Shown here: piece after piece, positions 23,701 through 35,699 of the stretch | Numbering within the stretch: the stretch's first letter is position 1 | Layout of the letters: every line of letters begins with the position of its first letter | NCBI GenBank assembly: GCA_963978905.1 | Contig: OZ022257.1 | Span: 12,670,509-12,734,508 of the forward strand | DNA length: 64,000 nt | From: Trichostrongylus colubriformis | Taxonomy: Eukaryota > Nematoda > Chromadorea > Rhabditida > Trichostrongylidae | Direction of reading: 5' to 3' | Position numbers and translations under genes: made by a program | Notes under the pieces: model-generated | Told to the model about the DNA's origin: nothing | Seen by the model: the letters and a program-made list of their open reading frames with translations, nothing else | Databases searched by the model: none

Positions 23701-25793
23701 TGGCATTTTGCATGATGTATGATGGAATTCGGGAAAATCTGGCGATGGAGGACTGGTCTTGTGCAATGACTTCATTAGGCGATTTTGTCCACTTTACAGC
23801 CGTCAATGTTTTTATTTGCACTTTCTTGACAACCACTTTATCATCGATTATGAGGATGATTTATTGGCAACGACTGCATCAGAGTCAAGGAGTAGCTCAA
23901 AACCACCTAACGGGGTAACCTTGGTATTCAGGTGTAGGGATACACGAATACAAATCAAAAGTTGAAATTCACGATGACTTCGTGTGGAACAACTCCCACT
24001 GAAAGGCCGCATTAAGCTGCTGAACATTAACCTCTTCTAACAATACCCTTGTTTTCATTAACACCTGACCCATTGATGAGCCTCCAGGTGTTGATGAAAA
24101 CGCAGAGGTCCGTCTGAGTTAGGAGGCGAATTGAGCCACTTGACGGTTTCTTTACTTCTAATTGCACTATATAAACTTTCTCCCTTTTTTCATCATGGTC
24201 CTACTGTGACGCAATCACTCACGCTTTGTTTGCAACATAGAGCCACGGGGTAGCAACAATGGGAGAGAACAGCAGCGATCTCAACTCATTTGGATCGAGT
24301 TTGTGATCGTTTTACTTCGGTCTTTTCTACTGCGGCACTACCTGAAATCTCCACTTTGACATCCTTAAATCAACCAAATTATCCCTCCTGAAGGCTTTGA
24401 GAGGGTATGATGGCTAGGATGAGTACCGTTACCGTTAAAAATCGCATTACGGCGCCGTACTCGGGGCCATCGGTACGGCATGCCGCAGTCAAATGGAATT
24501 TCGCCCAGGATTAATGAACTGGTTCCATGAGGGACCTTCAATGATTGCAGATGAGAAACTTCGGATGTTCGCCCATGTTGTGGTTGTTGCTGTTTCAAAA
24601 AATAAAACTGCAGAGAACTCGCACTCGTCGCGAGCGGCTGCGCGATTTTTAGACGTCACAGTACACATCCTGATGGCTAGAGACTAGAGCTTATTCCTGC
24701 CTGGGGATGCTTTGTGAGCCTAGAGACTTGGACCTAGCTGATCGGATCAATGGAAGCACAAATCCTTACAAAGCATGACTAGTACCATCCTAGAAACTTT
24801 CCACAACTTTCAATCAATCTCGGATACACGACAGATCCTAATCCCAGCAGTCTTCTTTTGCGAAGGGTTTCCAACAGAGCCATAGCGGTAGAATGGTGAA
24901 AAACTAAAGCGTTGGGTCCATTATAATTCTATGTCCGTCCTACTATTTCAAATCTATTTATCATGGGAAGCTTCACCTCTTCTTCTTCTTTTGAAAACCG
25001 TAATCGCATTTCAATGCCATTTGGTCTATGGAGTGAATTGAGAAGGCCAGCTGATGTACAGGTCCATGCTTTAGCCTTCTACATGGGGCTGGTATGTACA
25101 ATAATTAAAAATGAATTGAAGGACTTTTTTATTTTGAATGATTTATTTATTATTACGTAATGATCGCTTGAGCGTTGGCCCGAAATTTTATTCTCGGATG
25201 ACATACAGTGAGCCATCGCCACTTCTTACTACACCAGCTATTGTTCCTACAATATTACAGAGAAAGTAAGGTATCTGACAAAGAAAGAAGAAAGCATGGA
25301 GGGGGCAACATTCGGTTACCATCCATCGGCATCTTGAGATATGAGCATGAATAAAGATATCTAACGAGGCACAAACGAAGTGACATTATGTCCATGAATC
25401 CCTTCCCAAAGGGCTGGTTCCGTTGTAGAAAAACCCTTACGAGCGATGTTAAACAAGTCAAACGACCTTTTGATGTCGCCGACTTTTTCTGCCACTGAGA
25501 ACGACAGCGGTATTTATGCGTGTTATCTGCAGCCCAAAGTTCACATTCAGATTTCGTTTGCGCCTCAATGGCTTACTCTTGTTGCTAAGCCCCTTTGTAA
25601 GGCTATTTGACACCTTTGAATGTCACCATGAAAATCTGTACAGGACAATAGCGACTTTGGGCCCCGAAAAGTGAATCGGATTAGGCGGTCCAATTTTCAC
25701 CAGTTCAATTGGATTTTCATTGCACCCAGTAACCGGTGTTGTATAATAGTTTTTTTTTCAATTGAGTAAAACTGAGAAGCTATTCGTTCAAGT
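20701..25793. other. Intergenic, no recognised gene
   Basis: No protein family can be recognised. A 130-residue plus-strand frame at 23526-23918 and a pair of overlapping frames at 24365-24687 are open but show no known motif. The rest is A+T-rich. Confidence 0.4.
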
Positions 25794-25878
25794 ATTACAC
25801 ACCAGGTCCTTATTGAGGCCTGAGACTATCTTCGTTTAAGTAAATTACACACCAAGTCCTAATTGAAGGCCTGAGACT
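25794..25878 (+). repeat. Short direct repeat (~35 bp x 2)
   Basis: ATTACACACCA(G/A)GTCCT(T/A)ATTGA, followed by GGCCTGAGACT, occurs at 25794-25827 and again at 25844-25878, with 16 bp between. Confidence 0.7.
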
Positions 25879-26131
25879 TTCCCGGTGCATGGAATTATTA
25901 GCCAATGAACTCCGATTAGGCAAAAAAGAATCGCTGAGAAGAATTGGCATAGTTACTGCCTTGACGTTCTTCTAATATTAGTCCAGGTACCGTATCCAAG
26001 TTGCACCTCATTAGTTATTCATACTTCAGGGGTTCAGTCAGTGCGAAAGAACGTTTTATTCAAAAACTCTGCCCTACCGACTTTACCATGTGAAAAAGTA
26101 AAGTATTCGACGTTAACAATTCCTGTCAGGA

Positions 26132-26345
26132 TGTGCCACGCAGTCTGATTTCATTCAGGACATGTAGTTGTGGCATTTGAATGCAATTTAGGTTCACACA
26201 GTGACTTCCTGGGCCAGCCCTTGCATATGTTAGTATTTTTATCCTGTTACCCAGATCCATTACTAATTCATCGATCACGGGAGAAAGTAAGGCTCGCTTG
26301 GCCTGGGCGAATATTGGTGTAATTGTAAGATGCGATCACTGAAGT
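26132..26345 (+). repeat. Dispersed ~215-bp repeat, copy A
   Basis: The stretch is colinear with 34366-34590. Both have GGATG(T/C)GCCACGCA, a G..GGCCAGC box, TATT(T)TTATCCT.., TTGGCCTGGGCGA/TCGGCCTGGGCGA and GATCAC(T)GAAGTG/GCATCACGGAAGTG ends. Fragments of the same start also occur at 15722 and 32574. No coding potential was seen. Confidence 0.5.
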
Positions 26346-27165
26346 GCTTGTGAAAATGGAGCCAACCGTCGATGCGCCAGCTCAGAGGGACTTTGATTTT
26401 GACTTCTGACCGAGGAAATTCCTCAGAAAGGTGTCAAAAACAGTTTTTCCCATATTATTATAATATTAATGTAGCGACATTAGATGTCGGCTGGTTGAAG
26501 AACTCAACTGATAAAGTGATTATTTCTTGGGGGTGTGGATGCGAAAAAAGCGATGCGAATTGCGATTAGACCGCTATTCAGTTTTGCAAAAATAATTGAT
26601 TGAATTTGTTGCATTCATATTCAACACATGAAATTACCGGAATCTGTTGATGCTATCTCAGTAGTTGCGCTCGTTACTCTTCCCAGAACCACATAGTATT
26701 GGATAATTCCATAAGTAATGAAGGTTTTTCAAACGAAAATTTTTGCCATAATGTTATGAGTTTATATATAATATATAGCGTTCGAGTGTAATTTTTCTGA
26801 TCTATAAAAAATGTTAAATTTTTCACTATGTTAGAATGGGACCGATTCAGGCTGGCGAAGGGGTGGAACTAGTCGACAAAAAGTAGCCAAACCCAACTAG
26901 TTGGAACACTATATTTCACTTCAGAAATATCACACATCATGTGCCCCGTACTTGTCTCCGAGCTCTTCTACAAGTTACAATACATGGTTTGTCGAGAAGT
27001 CGCGTCTTCTTTTTCTAATTTTTCAGAATGAACTCGCATTTATTCGTATGCAATTTTTCCTTCGAATCCCCTGCTTAGCATTGCTTTATAAACCATTCGG
27101 AAGGTTTCTTCTCTTCCATCGAAAGCGTGCTTCGATTATAATTTAGCTGCGATTCATACTGAATG

Positions 27166-27231
27166 TTTGAGCCATGCAATAAGGGTCCATTGACATTATT
27201 TGAGCCATGCAATAAGGGTCCATTGACATTA
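27166..27231 (+). repeat. Perfect 33-bp tandem duplication
   Basis: Two exact, directly adjacent copies of a 33-bp unit beginning TTTGAGCCATGCAATAAGGG lie at 27166-27198 and 27199-27231. Confidence 0.9.
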
Positions 27232-29821
27232 TTTCACAATTTATTTTTTCATTAGAAAAGTAAAGGATGCGAACAAAGACGTGCTCTCGTCCCTACTCAC
27301 TACCTTTTCTTTTAGTGGTCAGGTTGAGAAAAATTTCTTGCGTTGATTCGAAGAAATAGTCAGAAATCACCGAGTTGTAGCGGAAAAGCCAAGTTTGGAA
27401 AAAGAGCGACGTGAGAACTTGTAGAAGAGGTCGGGTCCGAGTACAAGTACATGATTGATCGATTCGTTCAACGTGAGTCATGTGATGGTAAAGAAGGATT
27501 ACTATTTATTTTTGATGTTTTAGATAGCACTTCAGGGAGCTGTAGAAATTCGATCAGTTTCTTCCGATTTTCGTTCAGATGAAGCTAACAAGGGCGAAGG
27601 AGAGCTGAAAATTATTCCGAGAAGTCGAAATTTATGGATGTTCAGCAAACGGCACGGTAGGGAATGTTTACAGTGGCTCCATGTTCCGTACAAGGCCGAA
27701 ATTTGCTCATAAATCACAAGCAATATTAAATTGATCCTCAAACTGTAGATGTTGTGAACCTGTATAGGATCCCACAGGAAAGTATAAAAGAAGGAGTTTT
27801 ATAAGCGATGCCTTCTGATCGAGGTATGTTACTACATGGAGACGTCGTCAGTAACGATCCACGCGCACGGGATCACATGGCGAGTAGCGAAACTTGCGGA
27901 AACCAAGTCCATTTCCTTCGGCAGTTTTAGTCAGACCGCTCTCAAGAACGTTGATTGGAATGAGCCGTTGGTATAATAGTAACAGGGTGAACACCACAGA
28001 AAATAGGAAAAGCTTCGCTACAGGGTACACACAGGTGTCTAGGGAAATGGAAGCTTCAGTACGACCCCTACATACATCAATAGGAATCCAAGTACGATTC
28101 CCCTAATCAACAGGAGCCTAACGACCCTCTTTCAACATCTACATAACATCTATAGTATCAGTGACTATTGCCGATGGCATAGCATTACCAAGTAAAAATT
28201 CAATCATACTTTTTTATATAACACCTGACGGCACGTTCCGCTTATCATCTAGCCTGGGACCTTCTTCTGACTTCTACCATTACCATTACAACCCCCTGTC
28301 GTACAACCCTCCCCCCCCCCTCCCTTCCTGTCGAGGAATCCTCGACTTCCGGTGTGCCCTGCTTCCCTTCTAAGGAATTGTTACTGATAGGCAGGCTTCA
28401 TACTAACTTTGAATTTTCACAAATAAAATTTGATATTGATACTGATAATAACTGAAATAAAGCAGCGCTTATGCATTTTGCATTGATTGGAATAAATATT
28501 CAATGGAATGAAAACGAGTAGATATGATAGCCAGCAATGCGAAAGTGCAGAAGCAGCCATCCACTGAACCGCTGCTTGTTTTTACCAATGCGATTCTCAC
28601 TTTCGAAACATTGATGTTTGCAATGCAAGATCGCATCACAAATGGTGTGACAATGTGCTAAAGTCGCAGAACAAAAGATGTTTCGCGCATTTTGCTGTGT
28701 AGCTCCTGCAGAGCAGCTTACTGAGCCTTAAGATAAAAACTAAGTTTCACTCTGATTTCAGCTAACTTCAAACAGCAATCTTCGGTAGAAGAAGGCCAGT
28801 GGTGGGGCGATTTGTCTCTTTGGAGGTTCAAGCGGAGTTCAAATTGCAGGTTGGCAGGACCGGAATTTCACATCTAACGGATCAAGAATGTCTGATCTCA
28901 TTCGGCTCCGGTGATAAGACCCTGTTGACTTGAATAGTTCAATTTTTCTCATTTCCTTGAAACATCAGTCAAAGCAAGAGATCAGTGCTAAACAACGCAT
29001 CAGAAATCGTAGTGAAATTCCATCCTCACCTGAACTCCTAAGGACGCAGCTGTCATTCAACTATGCTGATGTGATGATAGTATCGTGTGACTGAGGTAGC
29101 CCTGCTTCGACCAACTATGAAATCCAGCCGCTTGAATGGGGCGGGGTATATGTACGTCAAGGAAAAGGCGGGATTCCGAGAGAATAGTTATAATTAGTAA
29201 ATTTCTGACCTAGTCAATGCTTACAGTAATTGGGGTTTCCTGTGCTTGTAATTGGAGTATTGTGATCACCAGTAAAAAAAAAATTGAAAAATTGAGGGTC
29301 GCTAATAGCCCCTAAGAAGTTGCCCTGCAATTGACTCATTTGTAGATTGTAAAGGCACTTATCAGATGATAGATTCCTCGCTTTTTTCATCCAACCAAAC
29401 CGCTCGAAACTACAGTAGCAAAAGCTACAGGTATCAGTGTCAGAAGTAGTCGATTACATTGAGAGATTGAGAGATCATTGAGTCATTGAGAGTCATTGGT
29501 TCGGTCATTGAGAGATTTATCACCGTTCCAATCTAAATTCATTTCGCAGTAGGTTAAGCTTGAAAGAAGGCAATCTCTCAAACATTTTTCCTTCATGCCT
29601 TTTTCTTGAGCAAGGGGACAATCTCTCGGAACATAAGGCCTTTGTTTAGTCTCTTTTTTTCTTCAGGAGGAGGGTAATCTCTCCAAACATAAAACCTTCA
29701 TCTCGTGTAATAATCACATTTTTTAGATTATTGCTCTGCTCGATGGTCACATTAACGAAGGTGATTCCAGTGGTGGTCGGCTTTTTCGCTCCAGCTTCAC
29801 AGGTCGCGTTTGTCTACATAC
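27232..29821. other. Intergenic, no recognised gene
   Basis: No gene can be supported. At 29460-29720 there are short GAGAGATT-type iterations and three loose copies of a TCTCTC..AACAT..CCTTCAT unit of about 60 bp. At 28050-28390, fragments resemble 36600-37030 (AGTATCA.TCACT.TTGCC and CCCCCTGTCG blocks). Confidence 0.4.
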
Positions 29822-29917
29822 CTCAACGGTCACTATTGGACCCGCAATACCGGGGACTACATTCTCCATCAATAACACGTCAGGGCGACTGTCTGGTTGA
29901 CAAGTAATGGTAGAGTT
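29822..29917 (-). other. Isolated coding-like segment with splice sites
   Basis: A 32-codon frame, phase 0 at both ends, runs from an acceptor AATTCTAAAG to a donor GAG/GTATGT. It reads NSTITCQPDSRPDV..LMENVVPGIAGPIVTVE, which looks like real protein with a possible N-glycosylation site. No partner exons were found nearby. It may be an exon of an unrecognised gene or a relic. Confidence 0.3.
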
Positions 29918-30015
29918 CTTTAGAATTAGATAAATATTGAACGAATTTCGTTTGTTCAAATTACTTCGAAGGTATCACCGCGTGGCTACTCAGAGTATTC
30001 TAGTGAGTAACTTTA

Positions 30016-30759
30016 CAGGGGGTGCCAAGAAAAAAAGTAATTTTGCCCACGGCTCACATCTCCCAATTATACAAAACATAGGGAAACGAAAGAAATGAAA
30101 GTATTGGGGCAAAATATTCCCGAAATGTTCCTCTAGAAGCAGGAACAAGCTGAGACTCACTACTTTCATTTTCAAAAAAATATAGAACCTTTAAGTGGCG
30201 CAGTCGGGCTTCGGAGCACCCACGGTATCAAGGTCCCCTTAAAACAGTGGAGCCGGGTTCCATGGTAGGTCCTTTGTGGGAAGCTTCCTAAGGATTGGCC
30301 CTTCGGTTCATGGAAGTCACAGAGCCCCTGCTGCTTGGACAAGGCTGCTATGATCCGAAGTATCATTTTCATGCCCAAATCCGCCTCCGGAGGGGTTTCA
30401 GTGGTAAGTGCACGTTTTGGCTCTTGGAAACGAAGGGCGCTGGGAACCCGGAAAAAACGGGATCCTGAAGAACACCACCCAGTATGAATCCCCTTAAGTA
30501 CCCAGAGTGAACGGACCTCAGCAAGGTTGTGAACAAGGGCGACGAAAGTTCGGATTTTGCCCAGTTGAGGTGACACATCTTGTTCACTATTTCCTCGCTT
30601 CCGTTCCTGCTCGTGCAGAAGGCTGCCACGGGGTATAGTGATAGAGTGAGGTCTGCTCTTGAGTCTGGGGATGTGAATACCTCAACAGAATTTGCTGTAG
30701 TTCGACTAAAGTGGGGTGAAAGTGGACGAGACAAAATTACTTTTTTTTGGCACCCCCTG
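30016..30759. mobile_element. TA-flanked MITE / non-autonomous Tc1-mariner element
   Basis: The inverted ends CAGGGGGTGCCAAGAAAAAA (left) and TTTTTTTTGGCACCCCCTG (right) are flanked by TA on both sides (30014-30015 and 30760-30761). Pairing continues through AGTAATTTTG. The 744-bp interior has open frames on both strands but no transposase motif. Confidence 0.8.
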
Positions 30760-31401
30760 TATATGTATGTATATAGATACTATAACAAAAAACCGTTTAA
30801 ACAAATGGCGTTTGAAAGATTTCAGACAAATGAAGCTCGATCCACCTACCTTTGAGAAGTGTCAGAAAGTTACTCCGCAGTACATCAACAGCGCTATTGA
30901 TCAATTACGAATGGCCAATTTTTTTTACGAAAAATGCCCATTTTGAAAAAAGGGTTTACCGAACTGTCACTTTCAGATTGAAATTAAGTAAAACCATCCA
31001 TGAATGGGATCAAAATGATCGCGTAATCATGCTCTTCTCGAATATATTGACATTTCTTGGTTTCAAATGCCTAAACTAAAACTTTCAGCCGAAGTGGAGA
31101 GTTTACGATGCCGTCATGTCTGCAGGTACTTTCTCCCGCCTCGGAGAGTCAATTTCCATTTTTCTCGGAAAAGATGATAATCAGACGGAGTAAAATGAAC
31201 GTTTTCTAAACAGGGAGGTTCGTCTTGACGAGTTCTATCCACCGGTCCGTTTTCAAGAGAATTGGACCGCTTCTGGTATAGTTATGGCAAAAAGTCGGTC
31301 AAAAACGTGTCGAGCGCGGACGACACGTTTATTTGGCAGAAATTAGGAGCGGTATTGTATGTATATAGATACTATAACAATGCTCCAGGGATACAGTCAA
31401 T

Positions 31402-31548
31402 TTCGGAGCGCCTGATAGGGCATGGCCTACGGACTTGGATGAGAGTATCAAATACTCTCACCCCGCCACAACTCTCACTCTCGCCACCTACTCTCACTCT
31501 CGCCGCTCACCCAACTCCGTAGGCCACGCCCTATCAGGCGCTTCAAAA
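31402..31548. repeat. Fold-back MITE, family copy 2 (best preserved)
   Basis: The arms TTCGGAGCGCCTGATAGGGC and GCCCTATCAGGCGCTTCAAA are inverted. Pairing continues through a TGGCCTACGGACTTGG-type stretch, leaving a short loop of ACTCTCAC.. repeats. The same family occurs at 8780-8875 and 54005-54157. Confidence 0.8.
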
Positions 31549-32600
31549 TGGGCTATATGTACCCGAGCGATGCTAGCCTTTGACCACTAAATGTTGATGC
31601 CCTTTCGCTAGGGAAAATTGGAAATTGTGTGTTAAAAGAACTCAATTTGTTGGAGCACTTTTCGCTTAATCACTCACTTTTTGACAGTTTGTAGTGTAAA
31701 GTGACTGGAAACCGGGAGGAGAAGCGAAATGCGCAACTCAAGCATCAATGAGGGACTGACTTCCATTACTCAATTTATTTATTTTTTATTTGCTCATTTA
31801 TTTGACTAATCATGGCGTTTGAAGGACACGCTAAAGATGGGAATTACCTGCAGACCTGGAGCTGTGTGTGTTCCACCAGGAAACCACAAACTTTCAGGAA
31901 ATACTACGAATCACAATGAGAGGGAAAAAGCTGACGTTTGAAACCACCCCAAATATTCGAGAGTGGTTTGAGGTCGATTGAAAAGGATGGAAAAGATCAC
32001 AACATCAAAAAGTAAAGGAGAATCGGCAAAATTTCTAATTCTGTTGGTGAGCGACCTTTTTTATCAGAACCTGTTTCTTGGAACTCATTCACGAATCAGC
32101 TTAACGACCCGGTTCATGGTTAACGAGCTCGTGAATACATATAGAAGATGAAGAAAAAATGGGGAGTTCTAGAATAATCAAAGGGCAAAGTGGTTATTCT
32201 GCGAAAACGTCATGCATACAAACACTTTCCGAAGATTTGATGTCATCACTTTATGTAAAAATGATGTTTTGATTTGGCTGCCGCACGGGAGAGTGGGGAA
32301 GTCGCTTGACGTTACAGGAAGCCCTCGACGAATTCGACACAAAAACACAGGAACTCAACAGCTGAAATTCGATTCAAAAACGCAAAAGTGATTACGTGAT
32401 GTCATGTTCAGCTCAGTAGGATGAAGACAACTTCTTCCACCTCGTCTGCAAGAGCTGTTTGTTAAAGTAATCGAAGGGGAAAATGCTAGATTGGCGTGCA
32501 TCATAGATCCAGCACCTGTGCATTGAAAAGCTGAGTAAGGATGATCAGAATTGTCATGGTCAAAGCTGCCATGCTAGGATGCGCCATGCATTGGCTTATA

Positions 32601-34162
32601 CAGTGCTTTTCATAATTATAAGGTCACCCCTGGATTTCAGGTTTTCTCGACAACACTCCATTGAGGAATCTTTTAAGTCTCATAGACGGATTCCTCACCT
32701 GAAATAACCACTGTGTCCGATTTTTGGTAGCAGTCTCGTTTACCTCATGTTTTTAGGAATTTTTTGTTTTTTTGCACCGTTTCATAATTATAAGGTCACC
32801 CTGGAAAAAGTCAAGGCCGCGGCAGGTCTGTGATGGTAAATTTGTTTTATACATCTACGAGATACCTATTCAATCGTCTTGTGGCTGGCTACTATGTTCC
32901 GAGAGAAAAGCCCAGATTTGGGATTCTTGTGATGCTAGGCTCAGTTTGAGAGCCATTTCAAAAAAAAAAAATCGGAAGATTCCTTTGCTCAGTTAGATGA
33001 CATTTGAGAGATTCAGTGTCTTCAGATGTTCTTCAGGCTCTGGAGTCCCACGTGAGATTATTATCATTAACGAGGAAAGGATTGTGGGGGCCACTTCCTA
33101 CAGCACCTCCTCTATGGACCAGATTTGTTTGAAGTTAAACCAATTTTAGTCTGAAGCCACAGCGTGTACAGCAGCGAGAAATAGCAGAAACATCACTGAA
33201 GAAATAATGATGTAGTTTCCGAGACCTACAGCACACCATAAGGCGGAACGACTTCGATTTACAAAGTTGTTCTTGAGCACGGATTGAACGAAACCGAATT
33301 TTCATAGCAGTTGCACCCTGCATGCGAATAATTCCATTCGAATTGTACTTTCGAGTCTGAAAATTCTCTATTTGTATGGTGCTGACGGGTAGAGGTAGTA
33401 CTAGCTTGGTCTGAGAATTGCGCCGATCTAGCCGAGCCTTGGCAATTTTCGTGGGAGAAGGGTGTTGGCCTAAGTGGTTTTCGGCAATGAGGTTGCATTG
33501 AACCATGCCTTCAAAACCTGCAGAATGGACTCCAGAGACTGCTAGAAGATCTTACGAAGAAATCAGTTGTCCTTTGAAGCCGACCAGCTCATCATAATTG
33601 CGTCTAACAGCATGACAAGGCTGTTGTTCTCGTAGGTCATTCAACGGAATCGTGGTTAAAGTTCCGAAATACGGACCTTCAGCCATAGATATCATGTAGT
33701 CTTGGTCTCAGCTCTATTGGGAAGACCTGGAAGACATCGCCGCAAAATTATTTACCCCAATAATCGTCAATTCTGGGAAGCAAAGCTGCTGAAACAGGCA
33801 ATTAATGAAGACTGGAACAATGTCTGTGATAAGGCTCTTCAAAATTTCGTTTCCACTTCCCCAAACAGCTAGTTAATGTCGCTCTTAAACAGGAGGGAAC
33901 CATAGATTATGAGATCCTTCGCATGCGCTATTAACTCTAGCAAATCTTCTCTTTCTTCGGGGTGACCTTATAATTATGAAACGGCACAAAAATCAGAAAA
34001 TATTCATAGAAATATCGGGCTAAAAGGTAATGTCATCAAAACTAGTTCGAAAGGGTTTTCTGTGGTGAGGAATCTGTAAAAAATACTCAAAAAATTTTCG
34101 GCTGGCTGTGTGTTCTGAAAACCGAAAATTTGGGGGTGACCTTATAATTATGAAACGCACTG
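32601..34162 (+). mobile_element. Tc1-like transposon with IR/DR ends
   Basis: Outer ends CAGTGCTTTTCATAATTATA (32601) and the inverse TATAATTATGAAACGCACTG (34162) are flanked by TA. A second copy of the same TTTCATAATTATAAGGTCACC unit lies inside each terminus (about 32778-32801 and 33960-33985). Each end is therefore a roughly 200-bp inverted region with direct repeats at both of its limits, as in the IR/DR group of Tc1 elements. The interior holds a decayed transposase end. Confidence 0.88.
33690..33890 (+). pseudogene. Tc1-type transposase C-terminal remnant
   Basis: The frame reads RKIIYPNNRQFWEAKLLKQA, then INEDWNNVCDKALQNFVS, matching the usual Tc1 tail pattern (R.Y..NRQF....L..AI...W). 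Just upstream, LYWEDLED in a neighbouring frame recalls the NLWxxL motif, so at least one frameshift lies between. Stop codons follow. The N-terminal domains could not be read. Confidence 0.55.
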
Positions 34163-34365
34163 TATTGGAGACAGCAAAGGCAGAAAGCAAGGCGAAATCC
34201 AGGTGTACTGTGTAAGGTCTGCTTTCACTTTAACAGATCTAAATGATAGGGAAAGCTGCTTCACCTTACTACTCAACCTTCTCGAATAAGCACTTATATC
34301 ACATGAAGTATGATCAAATGTAAAATAAAGGATAAGAAATAAAGTTTTCGGCATGATCGCTTTTA

Positions 34366-34590
34366 GGGATGCGCCACGCATTCTAGTTCTATTCAGAATC
34401 ATGGTGGCAAGTGAATGCCGACTTGGTCTATAAACTGACTTGTGGGGGCCAGCTGATGCACAACTCAGTGCTATTATCCTCCTCGGCGAATCTGGTCCAA
34501 TTCCCCTACCCGGAGGGATGGAAGGCTTGATCGGCCTGGGCGAGCATCATGTGGGCTCTGATGCCCGCATCACGGAAGTGAAATCGAATG
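34366..34590 (+). repeat. Dispersed ~215-bp repeat, copy B
   Basis: Colinear with 26132-26345 and in the same orientation. It carries GGATGCGCCACGCATT, GGGGGCCAGCTGATGCACAA, CGGCCTGGGCGAGCATCA and GCATCACGGAAGTG. No coding potential. Confidence 0.5.
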
Positions 34591-35376
34591 ACACCAGCCA
34601 GTACACTACCTTCCCTTAGGAATAAACTAAGATTAAAAATATTTCATGATTCATGACAGAAGAAACTCTATAGGAACCGAAGCTTGTCTAAAGATAGCAT
34701 AATTAAAATAGGTGGCGTACGAAAGGAGCAGGTGTCGCAGGAAACGTCTTAAAGAATGTGACGAGGTGTGAGGGGGTAGTTAATAGGCGGAGCCACACGT
34801 GTATTGTCAATGGTGGCAGGACCGAGGTGTCAAAATAATGGTCCATCAATTAAGCTCACTTCTGTCAACTATTATGATGGAGGTTCTGGAAAACAGTAGG
34901 GTAGCTGACGAGTGCAACTCGTTTCCCCGTTCACTCTACTCTCAAAATTTGCTATTTCACACACTAACACTGCTGAGAGCATATCAGCACTACATTTTGA
35001 GGTATTTACTCAGTAATAATGTGCTTAAGCGGTTCTAGGATTCAGGACACTGTGTTTCTGTGGTTTTTGGGTTTTTGGGGTTGAGACTGCAACTGGTTTA
35101 CTGTCGATACACTGCAGGGACTTTTCCGCAGGAATTTGAATAGTTAGCCTGTCAACATGCTGCTTGCTTGTTCTCTGGCGTTAATCCAGCTCCAATGCGG
35201 GGTCCATTGCTGGTGTAAGGGACAGCTATCATACCCTGCGTCGGCGGGAAGAGGCTGCATTCACAGCCAACGAGGCAAAGTGGCAGGGGGAAGGTGTGGA
35301 GACGGCAGGCAACGAGGCAGGATAGCATACATAGGTGCTCTGACGCCGGCCCTGTGGAGTATAAAGGCGATTTGAG

Positions 35377-35546
35377 GCCGCCGGACTTTGCCATTTACCG
35401 ATTCTGCGTTTTGCATTTGCCGGTGTCGCGGCTCCGCACGCGGAGTTGCGGCATTGCACAATCGCAAGGTGTAGTTCGCTTGCAAAAGTGCGACGTCGCC
35501 AAATCGCACAACCGCAAAATCGCAAAATTGCAAAGTCCGACGGTGG
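35377..35546. repeat. MITE-like element with CG-rich ends, copy 1
   Basis: GCCGCCGGACTTTGCCATTT at the left is inverse to AATTGCAAAGTCCGACGGT at the right. The interior iterates CGCAA/TTGCG words and contains GGTGTCGCGGCTCC. A relative with the same end motif lies at 48648-48774. Confidence 0.6.
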
Positions 35547-35699
35547 TTCAAGGCTTATCCGGTGTGTAGGAGCTCAACGAATATTACAAAGAATTGTGAT
35601 TACGGTAATGAAAGGCTGGAGCTTCCATATACGACACCACAGACGCTGTCCTTTATGCCCATTGGATTTCAGATCTGTAACAGCGACGACATGGTGAAC

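Noticed and set aside
23526..23918. A 130-residue plus-strand protein gene
   Set aside because: Open frame only. It begins at an arbitrary ATG in A+T-rich DNA, with no recognisable domain and no splice context.
30172..30734. Protein genes on both strands at 30.2-30.7 kb
   Set aside because: They lie wholly within the TA-flanked inverted-repeat element and show no transposase or other motif.
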